Assembly (NCBI GenBank): GCA_964477115.1
Contig: CAYZCY010000017.1
Location: 1-31,760 of the forward strand
Direction: 5' to 3'
DNA length: 31,760 nucleotides
Source: RGIG3135 sp964477115
GTDB taxonomy: Bacteria > Actinomycetota > Coriobacteriia > Coriobacteriales > Eggerthellaceae
Shown here: piece after piece, positions 1-7,598 of the stretch
Numbering within the stretch: the stretch's first letter is position 1
How the letters are laid out: each line of letters starts with the position of its first letter
The notes under the pieces: model-generated
Databases searched by the model: none
What the model saw: only the letters and a program-made list of their open reading frames with translations
What the model was told of the DNA's origin: nothing
Made by a program: the position numbers and the translations under genes

Positions 1-520
1 CCCAGCACACCTGATAGCCAGACGAAATCACCAGGTTGGGCCTGTGGGCCGAATATACGTCGATGCCCGCCTTTTCGGCCAGATCCTTCCAGCGAAAGAG
101 CATGGCCAGGCCTCCCAGCATGCAGGCCTCGGACGAACCCACAGTAGAGGTTCCCATAGGCTCTTCGGCAGCGTTAGCGTGCCACAGATCGGCCAGCATG
201 CTCACGCAACGGTTCTCCAGATCGGCGGTCATGGGGTACTCGTCCTTATCGATCGCATTCTTCTCCAGCGTACTTGACATGAGCTCCACCGCTTCAGGTT
301 CCATGTAGGTTTGCACAAAGGTGCACAGGTTCTGGTGGGCGTTTCCCTCGGTGGACAGATATTCGCGGATCATTTCAGAAGCCACACGGGGATCAACCGG
401 CTTTTTGTTGAACCGAGTTGTCGGCATGCCCTCATCCGTTACCACGGTTCCAAATACGGGGCTCACCGAGGCCGTGTGCGCGTTGAGCTCCTTCAAGATG
501 TTTCTGTGGTTATGCAGCAT
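1..520 (-). CDS. gadB: Glutamate decarboxylase, N-terminal part (cut by window edge)
   Basis: Pyridoxal-phosphate enzyme that decarboxylates glutamate to GABA in the cytosol, consuming a proton. Only the first 173 residues are in the window; the catalytic lysine region lies beyond the left edge. Family-specific stretches are clear: GNAHQNLCTF (near residue 53), IDKDEYP (about 90), CVSMLADLWHA (about 106) and the phosphate-binding GSSEACMLGGLAM (about 128), all close to E. coli GadB as I remember it. The ATG at 518-520 lies inside the last codons of gadC, with the ribosome site GGAGG also inside gadC, so the two genes overlap by 11 bases and are probably translationally coupled. Order is gadC then gadB, the reverse of E. 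coli gadBC. The call is safe; completeness of the gene cannot be judged. Confidence 0.95.
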   Translation of the reverse strand, partial: MLHNHRNILKELNAHTASVSPVFGTVVTDEGMPTTRFNKKPVDPRVASEMIREYLSTEGNAHQNLCTFVQTYMEPEAVELMSSTLEKNAIDKDEYPMTADLENRCVSMLADLWHANAAEEPMGTSTVGSSEACMLGGLAMLFRWKDLAEKAGIDVYSAHRPNLVISSGYQVCW

Positions 521-2033
521 ATTTGCCTCCTGCCGTTGTCTGCCTTGCATTGACGCGCTTTCCGTGAGCTGGCGTATGGTGCGTGCCGTCCCAGTGACTC
601 TTTAACGCGTAAATAAGGAAGGGGATAGCCACTGAAACCACGAAGGACAAGGCCAGCGTGACTTCGTACACCATATTTGCCTGCGATGTCAGACTTGATG
701 AGGGGAAGAAGGAGATCACCAGGGTGGCCACCGTCATGGCAAGACCGACGCCTGCGACAAGCGCCTTGAAGGGAGTGCCACCCGGGAGCTGGAAGGAACG
801 CTCGAGGTCTCGATGCTTGAACACCAATTTGAAGTAAGCGAGGAAAAACAGGACGTAGGCAACCAGATAGATAACCACGGTAAGGCCAATAGCGGTCAGA
901 TAGGCGACCGAAGAGCTCGATCCGCCCGAGAGAGCCATAGAGCCGCACAGCACCGCATCCCAAAAGGTTACGATGACGGCTTGGATTATGACGGTTTTGA
1001 CCGACACGCCATGCTTGTTCACCTTCGCAAAGCTCGGCGGGATAATGCCCTCGCGAGCCGCCTCAAGCAGCGCACGCGAAGGGCCCACGATCCACGCGGA
1101 GATCTCCGCCAGCACGCCGAGAGCCAGCAGCAGGGCAACGGCGAACACCATCCAACCCATGCCGAAATGCGTGGCAAAGATGGCTTCGAAGGCTTCGATG
1201 ACGCCATAGCTCATGTTTCCGTCAAGCGTTGACGCAGGCAGCGTGGTGGCAACTGCCATACCGCCGATGGCATCGAGCGCAATAGCCAAAACGCAGAGCA
1301 CGATCATGGCAAGCGGGTAGTTCCTGTGGGGGTTCTCAAGCTCGTTCACATGCGAAGCAGAGGCCTCTACGCCCATATACGCCAAGATGAACGAGGCAAA
1401 GATAACAAGCGTATCCACCTTGGCGAAGTCGGGCACGATGCTACTCGGGCTCAGCTGCAGCTGAGAAGCTCCGCCGGTGAAAAAGTATGCGATCAGACCG
1501 ATGAGCAGAATGCTCACGGGCACCACGATGCCTCCGACAAATCCCACCTTGGAGATCTTCTCGGTCAGTTTGGTTCCGCCAAGCTGCGTCAAGGTAAGCG
1601 CCCACACAATGACGGCAACACCGATAAACATAACGAGCGGGTTGTTGTACAGGGCCTCCCAGCCGACCACGTAGGAAAACGCAGCCAGGATGAAAAAGGC
1701 CATGGTAACGAAGCCCACCGTGATCTGGAACCACTGATAGAACAGGGCCGCGAAGCCCCAGCGCTTTCCCAAAGTGTTGCCAACCCAGGCAAAGATGCCG
1801 CCTGATTCCCATCCCTTCACGGTTGCCATCTCCGCTGCGCACATGGCAACAGGCAGAAACCAAAGAACTCCTCCTACTACTAGAAAAAACACCAGGTGAA
1901 GGCCCGAAGAGGCAAAGGTGGGGTATTCGTAGACCGTCATGACCATCGAGGCCGTGATAGCAAAGAAGCCAAAGAAACTCAGCATGCTCTTAGAGCCCGA
2001 AGCCCTCGTTGCGGGCTTTGCGATTTCTGCCAT
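510..2033 (-). CDS. gadC: Glutamate/GABA antiporter (APC superfamily)
   Basis: Inner-membrane antiporter that exchanges external glutamate for the GABA made by GadB, completing glutamate-dependent acid resistance. The product is 507 residues with about 12 membrane segments. Diagnostic stretches include GFFAITASMVMTVYEYPTFA near the start, WESGGIFAWV, LTQLGGTKLTEKISKVGF, YMGVEASASHVNELENP and GVLAEISAWIVGPSRALL, matching GadC nearly word for word. I chose the ATG at 2031-2033 because AGGAG sits 8 bases upstream and homologues begin here; an upstream start (2135) would add 34 residues with no counterpart. After the last membrane helix only about 30 residues remain (KSHWDGTHH to GGKYAA), shorter than the E. 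coli C-plug and without its conserved residues, so pH gating may differ. It overlaps gadB by 11 bases. Confidence 0.96.
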   Translation of the reverse strand: MAEIAKPATRASGSKSMLSFFGFFAITASMVMTVYEYPTFASSGLHLVFFLVVGGVLWFLPVAMCAAEMATVKGWESGGIFAWVGNTLGKRWGFAALFYQWFQITVGFVTMAFFILAAFSYVVGWEALYNNPLVMFIGVAVIVWALTLTQLGGTKLTEKISKVGFVGGIVVPVSILLIGLIAYFFTGGASQLQLSPSSIVPDFAKVDTLVIFASFILAYMGVEASASHVNELENPHRNYPLAMIVLCVLAIALDAIGGMAVATTLPASTLDGNMSYGVIEAFEAIFATHFGMGWMVFAVALLLALGVLAEISAWIVGPSRALLEAAREGIIPPSFAKVNKHGVSVKTVIIQAVIVTFWDAVLCGSMALSGGSSSSVAYLTAIGLTVVIYLVAYVLFFLAYFKLVFKHRDLERSFQLPGGTPFKALVAGVGLAMTVATLVISFFPSSSLTSQANMVYEVTLALSFVVSVAIPFLIYALKSHWDGTHHTPAHGKRVNARQTTAGGKYAA

Positions 2034-2062
2034 GGCAAACAACTCCTTCCGCTCAGACAAGC

Positions 2063-2085
2063 GCTGCCCGCGCATGGCGGGCAGC
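2063..2085 (-). promoter_or_regulatory. Perfect 9-bp hairpin in the gadC leader
   Basis: GCTGCCCGC and GCGGGCAGC form a perfect stem with a 5-base loop, 30 bases upstream of the chosen gadC start and 12 bases upstream of its ribosome site. No U-run follows on the minus strand, so it is not a normal terminator. It could be an operator or an RNA structure controlling gadCB; which one cannot be told from sequence. Confidence 0.5.
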
Positions 2086-2221
2086 TTATGTTCCCTGTGA
2101 ACGTTTTCGTTGTACCACCGCGCTCGCAAGTCCAAAGCGCATGGCGAAGAGCCGTCACCCAGCGGAAGGGGGTTCGTATCCTTTCGTTAAACAATGCGCA
2201 TTAGCAAGACAAAGCTTGATC

Positions 2222-2227
2222 TACAAT
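2222..2227 (+). promoter_or_regulatory. -10 box for a possibly leaderless transcript
   Basis: TACAAT ends 8 bases before the ATG at 2236, so transcription would begin at or next to the start codon. There is no purine-rich ribosome site in front of that ATG. Together this suggests a leaderless mRNA, which is common in Actinobacteria. No good -35 box is seen. Confidence 0.4.
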
Positions 2228-2235
2228 TGTCAGTT

Positions 2236-3144
2236 ATGAACAGAACGCTCGCATATTCGCTTTTGGTTTTCCTTGCTGGAGCCAGCTATGGCTTCATCGT
2301 GCCCGCTGTCAAGATAGCCAGCACGCACGGCGTAGACGTTGCGGACTTCCTGCCCGCACAGTACCTGATCGCCTTCTTCATCATGGGTGCAGTTACGCTG
2401 GCAAAAAGAATTGCCCTGCCTAAGCCAAGAGAGCTCGCCAAGCTAGCTGGAATAGGCCTGTTCACCTCATGCACGTCGCTGTGCTACTACCGCGCCGTAG
2501 CTCTGCTTCCGAGTGCCGTCGCGCTCACCCTGCTGTTTCAGTTTGTCTGGATCGGCGTCATCTTCGAAAGCATCGCAACTCGAAAGCTGCCCGACCGTCC
2601 CACAGTGATCGCCGTTGTCATCGTTCTTGTTGGCACGGTCTTCGCCGCCGGCATCTTCGACTCAAGCTTTGCCAGCCTTGACCCCGCAGGCATTGCCTAT
2701 GGCCTTGGGAGCGCCGTCTTCTATTCGCTCTTCCTCTTCACATCGGGGAAGGTGGGCACCGAATACGCCGTGCCCTTGAGAACCATGATGCTTGCCTTGG
2801 GCGGGTTTGTCATGACCTCCGCACTCAACGTGAGCTTCTTCACGGAAGCTCTGTGGGATCCGGCTATTTGGCCCTACGCCCTTTTGCTCAGCTTCATCGG
2901 CATCATCATTCCCACGAGCCTCATCGCGCTCGGAAGCCCCAAGCTTCCCGCCGGCATGGTGACCATCATGGCCTCGAGCGAACTTCCCGTAGGTGTGCTG
3001 GCAGCGTGGCTTATCGTTTCCGACACCCCCACCCTGCCGACCACCATTGGCGTAGTGCTGGTGCTTGTCGGCATCGTGTACAACCAGCTACCGGCTCTCA
3101 AAGAAAGCCTGAGAAAAAACGCGAAGCAGACCTCGCGCTCCTAA
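2236..3144 (+). CDS. EamA/RhaT (DMT superfamily) transporter
   Basis: Integral membrane protein of 302 residues with ten predicted hydrophobic segments arranged as two EamA halves, the usual layout of drug/metabolite transporters. The first half starts with LAYSLLVFLAGASYGF, and the second with DPAGIAYGLGSAVFYSLFLF and ends with TIGVVLVLVGIVYNQ. Such proteins export or import small metabolites, but substrate cannot be read from sequence. The ATG at 2236 is preferred over the upstream ATG at 2194 because the membrane part begins directly after it and a TACAAT box lies just upstream. The gene is divergent from gadC and convergent with the DegV gene; the 46 bases between its stop and the DegV stop show no convincing terminator. 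Confidence 0.85.
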   Translation: MNRTLAYSLLVFLAGASYGFIVPAVKIASTHGVDVADFLPAQYLIAFFIMGAVTLAKRIALPKPRELAKLAGIGLFTSCTSLCYYRAVALLPSAVALTLLFQFVWIGVIFESIATRKLPDRPTVIAVVIVLVGTVFAAGIFDSSFASLDPAGIAYGLGSAVFYSLFLFTSGKVGTEYAVPLRTMMLALGGFVMTSALNVSFFTEALWDPAIWPYALLLSFIGIIIPTSLIALGSPKLPAGMVTIMASSELPVGVLAAWLIVSDTPTLPTTIGVVLVLVGIVYNQLPALKESLRKNAKQTSRS

Positions 3145-3190
3145 ATCCCAGGCTTGTCTTCAGATAAACTCTTCTGGTCTTTATGGCAGC

Positions 3191-4048
3191 TTAGGCCTGC
3201 TTACCAAAGAAGGCCACCGCAACGGCACCCGGGCCGGCATGCGTGCCGATAATGCTTCCAATGTGGGTAATGGGAAGATCGCCATCGTGGTAGTCGGCAT
3301 ACAAATCCTCGCTGTCGCGCATATACTTGCGAAGCAGCGCATCGCTCAAGCCCGTGTAGCCCAAGCGCAGCGGGCGGTCGAAATCAATGCCACCCGCCTC
3401 GAAGATCTTTGAACGCAGAAAGTTGTTGCTCTGCTTGGAGCCACGGGCCTTGCCGATAAGCTCAACCTCGCCATCCACCACGGCAATTACGGGCTTGATG
3501 GACAGAATGCCGCCTGCTAAAGCCACGGCAGAAGAAATGCGGCCGCCCTTTTTGAGGAACTCAAGCGTATCGAGTGCGGCCATCAGCACGATCTCGTTCT
3601 TTTCGACGTCAAGCGCCTCGGCTATCTCGCACGCGCTCTTGCCTTCGGCGCGCATGGCGATAGCGCGTTCGACTAGTAGATGTTCGCCAATGGCCACGCT
3701 CAGGCTGTCAACCACGAAAACGCGGCCCTCGCAGTCTGCCGCCGCAGCACAGGCGCTCTCATAAGTGCCGGAGAGTTTGCTCGACAGAGTGATGACCACA
3801 GCCGTGTCACCTGCCGCGACTACCTCATCGAAAACCTGAGCAAACTCAAAGGGCGTGGCTTGGCTCGTACGCGGGATCTCCGTGGACTCGATGAGTTTCT
3901 CGTAGAACCCATCGATGGTCAGATTCACGCCCTGAATGTACTCCCCGTCGGGAAAGATGGTCTTGAGGGAGACGATATCAATGCTGTTTTCGGCTGCGTA
4001 TTCGGCGCTGAGGTCAGCGGCCGAATCAACGATAATGCGAACAGACAT
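3191..4048 (-). CDS. DegV family (fatty-acid-binding) protein
   Basis: Cytosolic protein of 285 residues of the DegV family, whose members bind long-chain fatty acids; some (FakB) present them to the kinase FakA for phosphorylation. Family marks are the opening IIVDSAADLSAE, the central SKLSGTYESA, the loop DTLEFLKKGGRIS, LSIKPVI and the C-terminal THIGSIIGTHAGPGAVAV. The start is fixed by AGGAGG 7 bases before the ATG at 4048. The gene has its own leader with a hairpin and a dyad further upstream. No fakA-like gene is in the window, so a role in fatty-acid activation is only an inference from the family. Confidence 0.92.
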   Translation of the reverse strand: MSVRIIVDSAADLSAEYAAENSIDIVSLKTIFPDGEYIQGVNLTIDGFYEKLIESTEIPRTSQATPFEFAQVFDEVVAAGDTAVVITLSSKLSGTYESACAAAADCEGRVFVVDSLSVAIGEHLLVERAIAMRAEGKSACEIAEALDVEKNEIVLMAALDTLEFLKKGGRISSAVALAGGILSIKPVIAVVDGEVELIGKARGSKQSNNFLRSKIFEAGGIDFDRPLRLGYTGLSDALLRKYMRDSEDLYADYHDGDLPITHIGSIIGTHAGPGAVAVAFFGKQA

Positions 4049-4070
4049 AATGTTTCCTCCTGAATATCAA

Positions 4071-4092
4071 AGCACCTCCTTACGGAGGCGCT
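4071..4092 (-). promoter_or_regulatory. Hairpin in the DegV leader
   Basis: On the minus strand AGCGCCTCC and GGAGGTGCT pair (one G-U) around the tetraloop GTAA, followed by a short UUU. It ends about 10 bases before the true ribosome site. Its 3' arm contains a second AGGAGG-like sequence locked in the stem. It may be a weak attenuator or an RNA stabiliser. Confidence 0.45.
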
Positions 4093-4134
4093 TTCTAGAT
4101 TTAACTGTTCGCTTATATATAGTATTGGATAAGC

Positions 4135-4162
4135 TTGTTGAGGGTTTTCAATACCTCAACAA
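4135..4162. promoter_or_regulatory. Perfect 9-bp dyad upstream of the DegV gene
   Basis: TTGTTGAGG at 4135-4143 is repeated inverted as CCTCAACAA at 4154-4162 with 10 bases between. An AT-rich TATATATA stretch (4115-4122) next to it is a candidate -10 region for the DegV gene, placing the dyad in the position of an operator. No U-run follows on either strand, so it is not a terminator. The binding protein is unknown. Confidence 0.5.
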
Positions 4163-4227
4163 TTCAATATCTCTTTCATAGGGAATTCACAAGCGGTGTC
4201 GAGGCCTTCGCTTGCTTGCCGCTTGGC

Positions 4228-4254
4228 AAAAAGGGCATCGGTTGCCCGATGCCC
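4228..4254 (-). terminator. Rho-independent terminator of the amino-acid ABC operon
   Basis: On the minus strand GGGCATCGG and CCGATGCCC form a perfect 9-bp stem with a 4-base loop, followed by UUUUU. It lies 24 bases after the stop codon of the ATPase gene. Confidence 0.9.
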
Positions 4255-4277
4255 TCAGTAAGAAACGACAAACCTGT

Positions 4278-5015
4278 CTAGGCGATATGCCCCAAGAAGT
4301 CCTTGGTGCGCTCAGACTGCGGATTGTCGAAAACCTCTTCGGGCGTACCCTGCTCAACGATGACACCGCCATCCATGAACACCACCCGATCGGCAACATC
4401 GCGCGCAAAGCCCATCTCGTGAGTAACCACGATCATGGTCATGCCGCCACGCGCTAGCTCCTTCATAACATTGAGGACGTCGCGAACAAGCTCGGGGTCA
4501 AGAGCGCTGGTTGCCTCATCGAACAGCATGACGCGCGGGCCCATGGCAAGTGCTCGAGCGATGGCTACGCGCTGCTGCTGACCGCCGGAAAGCTGTGAGG
4601 GCTTGTAGTCTACGCGCTCAGCCAGACCAACCTTGGCAAGCTCCTCTTCGGCAATGCGAGCTGCCTCCTCCTTGGAGCGCTTGAGCACCTTCTGCTGTGC
4701 AAGCATGACGTTGCCCTTAGCCGTCAGGTGCGGGAACAGGTTGAAATTCTGGAACACCATGCCCACCTTGGCACGCACGGCATTGATATCGGTCTTTTTG
4801 TCGGTAATCTCAACGTCCTCGAAATAGATCTTGCCGCCCGTAGGCTCCTCGAGAAGATTCACGCAGCGAAGCAAGGTGGACTTGCCCGAACCCGAGGGGC
4901 CCAAGATAACCACTACCTCACCACGGCGAACCTCCAGGTCAACACCACGCAAAACCACCAGGTCGCCGAAGCACTTCTGCAGGTTTTCGATGCGTACTAC
5001 AACTTCGTTTTCCAT
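4278..5015 (-). CDS. Polar amino-acid ABC transporter, ATP-binding subunit
   Basis: Cytosolic ATPase of 245 residues that powers uptake by the permease encoded just upstream. All ABC motifs are present: Walker A GPSGSGKST (about residues 39-47), Q-loop GMVFQNFNLFPH, signature LSGGQQQR, Walker B VMLFDEATSALDPE and the switch histidine in VVTHEMGF. FNLFPHLT and DEATSALDPELV are typical of the GlnQ/HisP group that handles polar amino acids. It starts 16 bases after the permease stop codon, its ribosome site AGGAAAGG overlapping that stop. It is the last gene of a binding protein-permease-ATPase operon and is followed by a strong terminator. The exact amino acid cannot be read from sequence. Confidence 0.95.
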   Translation of the reverse strand: MENEVVVRIENLQKCFGDLVVLRGVDLEVRRGEVVVILGPSGSGKSTLLRCVNLLEEPTGGKIYFEDVEITDKKTDINAVRAKVGMVFQNFNLFPHLTAKGNVMLAQQKVLKRSKEEAARIAEEELAKVGLAERVDYKPSQLSGGQQQRVAIARALAMGPRVMLFDEATSALDPELVRDVLNVMKELARGGMTMIVVTHEMGFARDVADRVVFMDGGVIVEQGTPEEVFDNPQSERTKDFLGHIA

Positions 5016-5031
5016 GATTCACGCACCTTTC

Positions 5032-6492
5032 CTACATGCTTGCGTGCTTTGCAGGCGAAACGGCCCGCTTTTCGGAATCTTCATGGTCGCCCGCGCCTTC
5101 ACGCAGCTGAGACTCCACGTTCTCGGCAGAGGCGTTTGCTGCCGCAATGGCCTTGGCAGCAGCTGCCTTAGAGGCGCTCGCTGCAGCTTCCTTAGCCTTC
5201 TTGCCGCGCTTTTTCTTGGAGATCTTGCCCGTATCATTTCCAGCAAGCTTGTTCTCAAGGTTGCCGACCACCTTGGCAAGGGGCAGCGTGATAACCAGGT
5301 AGAAGCATGCAGCCACGATGTAGGGAGTAATGGAGCCCGTGTTCGCAACGATGGTCTTTGCGTACATGACAACCTCCATGACGCCAACGGCTGCCAGCAT
5401 CGAGGTGTCCTTGTACAGCAGGATGAACTCGCTCGTCATAGTGGGAATCACGCGACGGACGGTTTGCGGGATGATGACGAAGATCATGGTTTGGGCGCCG
5501 TTCATGCCAAGGGAGCGAGAAGCCTCGAACTGACCCTTCGGGATGGACTGAATGCCCGCACGGAAAATCTCGCACAGATAGGCACTCGAATTCATAGCCA
5601 AAACAATGACGCCAAGCGGGAAATTGGGAATATTGATACCCGCCAGCGGAAGGCCGAAGAACGCAATGTAGATCTGCAGGAACAGGGGCGTGCCGCGGAC
5701 TACGTTGACGTAGGTGGTCGCGATGCCGCGAAGAACGCGTAGCTTAGACATGCGCATAAGAGCAAGGGCCAAGCCAAACGGAATTGCCACAGGGAAGGCA
5801 ACGGCAACGATGGCGACCGCCATCAAGAAGCCGTTCATAACGACCGGGAAGCTCGTTACCAAAACAGTGGGATTCAAAAACAGGCGCAAAAACTTGTTGG
5901 AGTTCCACTTCTCCACCCAAGCCTGATCGGAAAGCCAGTTGGCAATGCGCTCGGCCAAGGTGACATTCGCAACGGGGATGACGCTCATGCCCTCGATGGC
6001 GTGCTCGCTGCCGTCGGAAAGCACATAGGTGCCCTCCATCTGCATGTCGCCGCCCGCTGCGGGGAACTGGACCTTGTACACCTCAACGCGGAAATAAGCG
6101 CCCGCCTGAGCAGGCTCATTAAACTCAATATCGAGCGTCTGACCATCTGCGGTCAACTTTGCCTCAATGGAGGTACGTTCCATAAGGTCAGCTCCGGTGA
6201 GCATGGTCACGCGCACGTTTTCCGTACTTGTGCCATAGGTGGTTCCCTCGGGGAAGGTGAAGCTAAACCCGCTGATCTGCTCCGCCTCCGTGCTCTGGCC
6301 CTCCCAGGTCACGCGCGTGTCTGTGGCCCCCTGAACATCGCTTCCCGAGTCGGCATTGGGCTTTGCGGAGCACTTCGTAGTCTCCAAACCGAAGGCCGTA
6401 TCGGGAACAGCCAGCGCAGCCGCCGCGCAAACAAGCATAACCCCGGCCAAAACCAGGGCGAGCAATTGATGTGTCAGCCGTTTCACCTGCAT
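5032..6492 (-). CDS. Amino-acid ABC permease with exported N-terminal domain
   Basis: Membrane subunit of 486 residues, about twice the usual length of a GlnP/HisM-type permease. Residues 1 to about 30 look like a signal peptide (KRLTHQLLALVLAGVMLVCAAAALA). Residues about 36-185 form a hydrophilic, beta-rich segment with no cofactor motif that should lie outside the membrane. The permease proper runs from about 205 to 412, with YVNVVRGTPLFLQ and the EAA loop EIFRAGIQSIPKGQFEASRS (308-327). The last 70 residues are a charged, lysine- and alanine-rich cytosolic tail (KKKRGKKAKEAAASASKAAA). The separate binding lipoprotein upstream shows that the exported domain is not the main binding protein. 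The start is supported by GAGGA 7 bases upstream. Confidence 0.92.
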   Translation of the reverse strand: MQVKRLTHQLLALVLAGVMLVCAAAALAVPDTAFGLETTKCSAKPNADSGSDVQGATDTRVTWEGQSTEAEQISGFSFTFPEGTTYGTSTENVRVTMLTGADLMERTSIEAKLTADGQTLDIEFNEPAQAGAYFRVEVYKVQFPAAGGDMQMEGTYVLSDGSEHAIEGMSVIPVANVTLAERIANWLSDQAWVEKWNSNKFLRLFLNPTVLVTSFPVVMNGFLMAVAIVAVAFPVAIPFGLALALMRMSKLRVLRGIATTYVNVVRGTPLFLQIYIAFFGLPLAGINIPNFPLGVIVLAMNSSAYLCEIFRAGIQSIPKGQFEASRSLGMNGAQTMIFVIIPQTVRRVIPTMTSEFILLYKDTSMLAAVGVMEVVMYAKTIVANTGSITPYIVAACFYLVITLPLAKVVGNLENKLAGNDTGKISKKKRGKKAKEAAASASKAAAAKAIAAANASAENVESQLREGAGDHEDSEKRAVSPAKHASM

Positions 6493-6537
6493 AGTATTGT
6501 CCTCGTTTACTAATGTCTCTCAATCATAAGATGGAAA

Positions 6538-6613
6538 GGCCCCCTGCCTTGGCACTATGCCGTAGCAGAGGGCCGTATGCTTTCGCATGGGCTCAAGCCT
6601 TTGCGCAAAGGCT
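6538..6613 (-). promoter_or_regulatory. Tandem hairpins between binding-protein and permease genes
   Basis: Three stems follow the binding-protein stop codon on the minus strand: a palindrome AGCCTTTGCGCAAAGGCT (6596-6613), a small stem ATGC-GAAA-GCAT, and a 10-bp stem GGCCCTCTGC/GCAGGGGGCC (arms 6565-6574 and 6538-6547) followed only by UUU. The layout fits partial termination or protection of the 3' end, which usually yields more binding protein than permease. Confidence 0.6.
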
Positions 6614-6624
6614 AAAGCTGATCC

Positions 6625-7431
6625 TTAGAACCACTTGGCAGCGATCTCGTCAATGGTGCCATCGGCCATAAGCTCAGCCAGGGCAGCGTTGATAGCTGCG
6701 GTCAGAGCAGCATTGTCCTTGGAAACAGCAATGCCATACTCTTCACCGGTGGCGATGGTTTTCACAACCTCTGCATCGGTGTAAGCGTCGGCAACGGTGC
6801 GGTTCACGACTGCGAGGTTGGTGCAGACAGCGTCAACCTGGCCTGCCTGCATAGCAGCGAAGGAGTCGGTGGAGTTGCCATAGGGGACGATGGTTGCGTT
6901 CGGGTAATCCTCCAGCATCTGAGCCTCGCCGGTGGTGCCGGACTGAACGGCAATCTTGACGCCTTCAGCGCCGAGCATTTCCTCAAGATTGTCAGCGGTG
7001 ATGCCGCTGTCCTTCATGACCGCGATGCCCAGGTCGTCAACGTAGTAGGAGTCGGAGAAGTCGACTTCCTCGAGACGCTCAGGGGTGATGGAGAAACCGG
7101 AGATGCCCACGTCGCACTGACCGCCAGCGGCAACAGCGGGAACGATGGCGTCAAACTGAAGGTTGGTAAACTCGACTTCCAGACCCATCTTCTCGCCAAG
7201 AGCATTAGCGAGGTCGATCTCAAAGCCAACCATCTCGCCCTCAACGAGGTTCTCGAACGGCGGGTAGTCCGGGGAGGTGGCAACAATGAGCTTGCCCTCC
7301 TCGAGCAGCGTGTAAGCGGCGTCAGCATCGGTCGTAGGCTCATCAGCCTGATCGCTCGAGCAGCCAAACAGGCCAAGCGAAGCAACGAGAGCGCAGGCGG
7401 CAACAAGTGCGCCCCACTTCATCTTCTTCAT
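6625..7431 (-). CDS. Amino-acid ABC transporter substrate-binding lipoprotein
   Basis: Extracellular binding protein of 268 residues (SBP_bac_3 family). Residues 1-24 form a lipoprotein signal ending in the lipobox LFGC with the lipidated cysteine at 24, so the protein is anchored to the outer face of the membrane. The mature part shows family stretches: KLIVATSPDYPPFENL, GFEIDLANALGEKMG, FDAIVPAVAAGGQCDVGISG, and SGTTGEAQ before the hinge. It is the first gene of the importer operon and is separated from the permease by hairpins. A -10-like box and a leader hairpin lie upstream. The ligand is probably a polar amino acid; which one is not decidable here. Confidence 0.95.
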   Translation of the reverse strand: MKKMKWGALVAACALVASLGLFGCSSDQADEPTTDADAAYTLLEEGKLIVATSPDYPPFENLVEGEMVGFEIDLANALGEKMGLEVEFTNLQFDAIVPAVAAGGQCDVGISGFSITPERLEEVDFSDSYYVDDLGIAVMKDSGITADNLEEMLGAEGVKIAVQSGTTGEAQMLEDYPNATIVPYGNSTDSFAAMQAGQVDAVCTNLAVVNRTVADAYTDAEVVKTIATGEEYGIAVSKDNAALTAAINAALAELMADGTIDEIAAKWF

Positions 7432-7453
7432 GGAAGCATCCTTTCCTCTCAGG

Positions 7454-7495
7454 ATCGCCGTCCTTTGCGGCGATAGATCCTAACAGGACAATATA
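7454..7495 (-). promoter_or_regulatory. -10 box and leader hairpin of the amino-acid importer operon
   Basis: On the minus strand TATATT (complement of 7490-7495) is a plausible -10 box, without a clear -35. It is followed by a 7-bp stem ATCGCCG/CGGCGAT (arms 7468-7474 and 7454-7460) that ends shortly before the ribosome site of the binding-protein gene. I recognise no known riboswitch in this short leader. Confidence 0.4.
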
Positions 7496-7598
7496 CCCTA
7501 ACATGAGTGAATAGCGTGGGTAAAACCGCACTTCAAAGCAGCAATTAGCTTACTATTCGGCTCTATTTCGGTACAGCTTGACCCCGCGCGCTCTCGCC

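Noticed and set aside
3145..3190. Possible bidirectional terminator between the EamA and DegV genes
   Set aside because: Only weak, interrupted pairing is visible (CCAGAAGA against TCTTCTGG-like parts), without a clear stem-loop.
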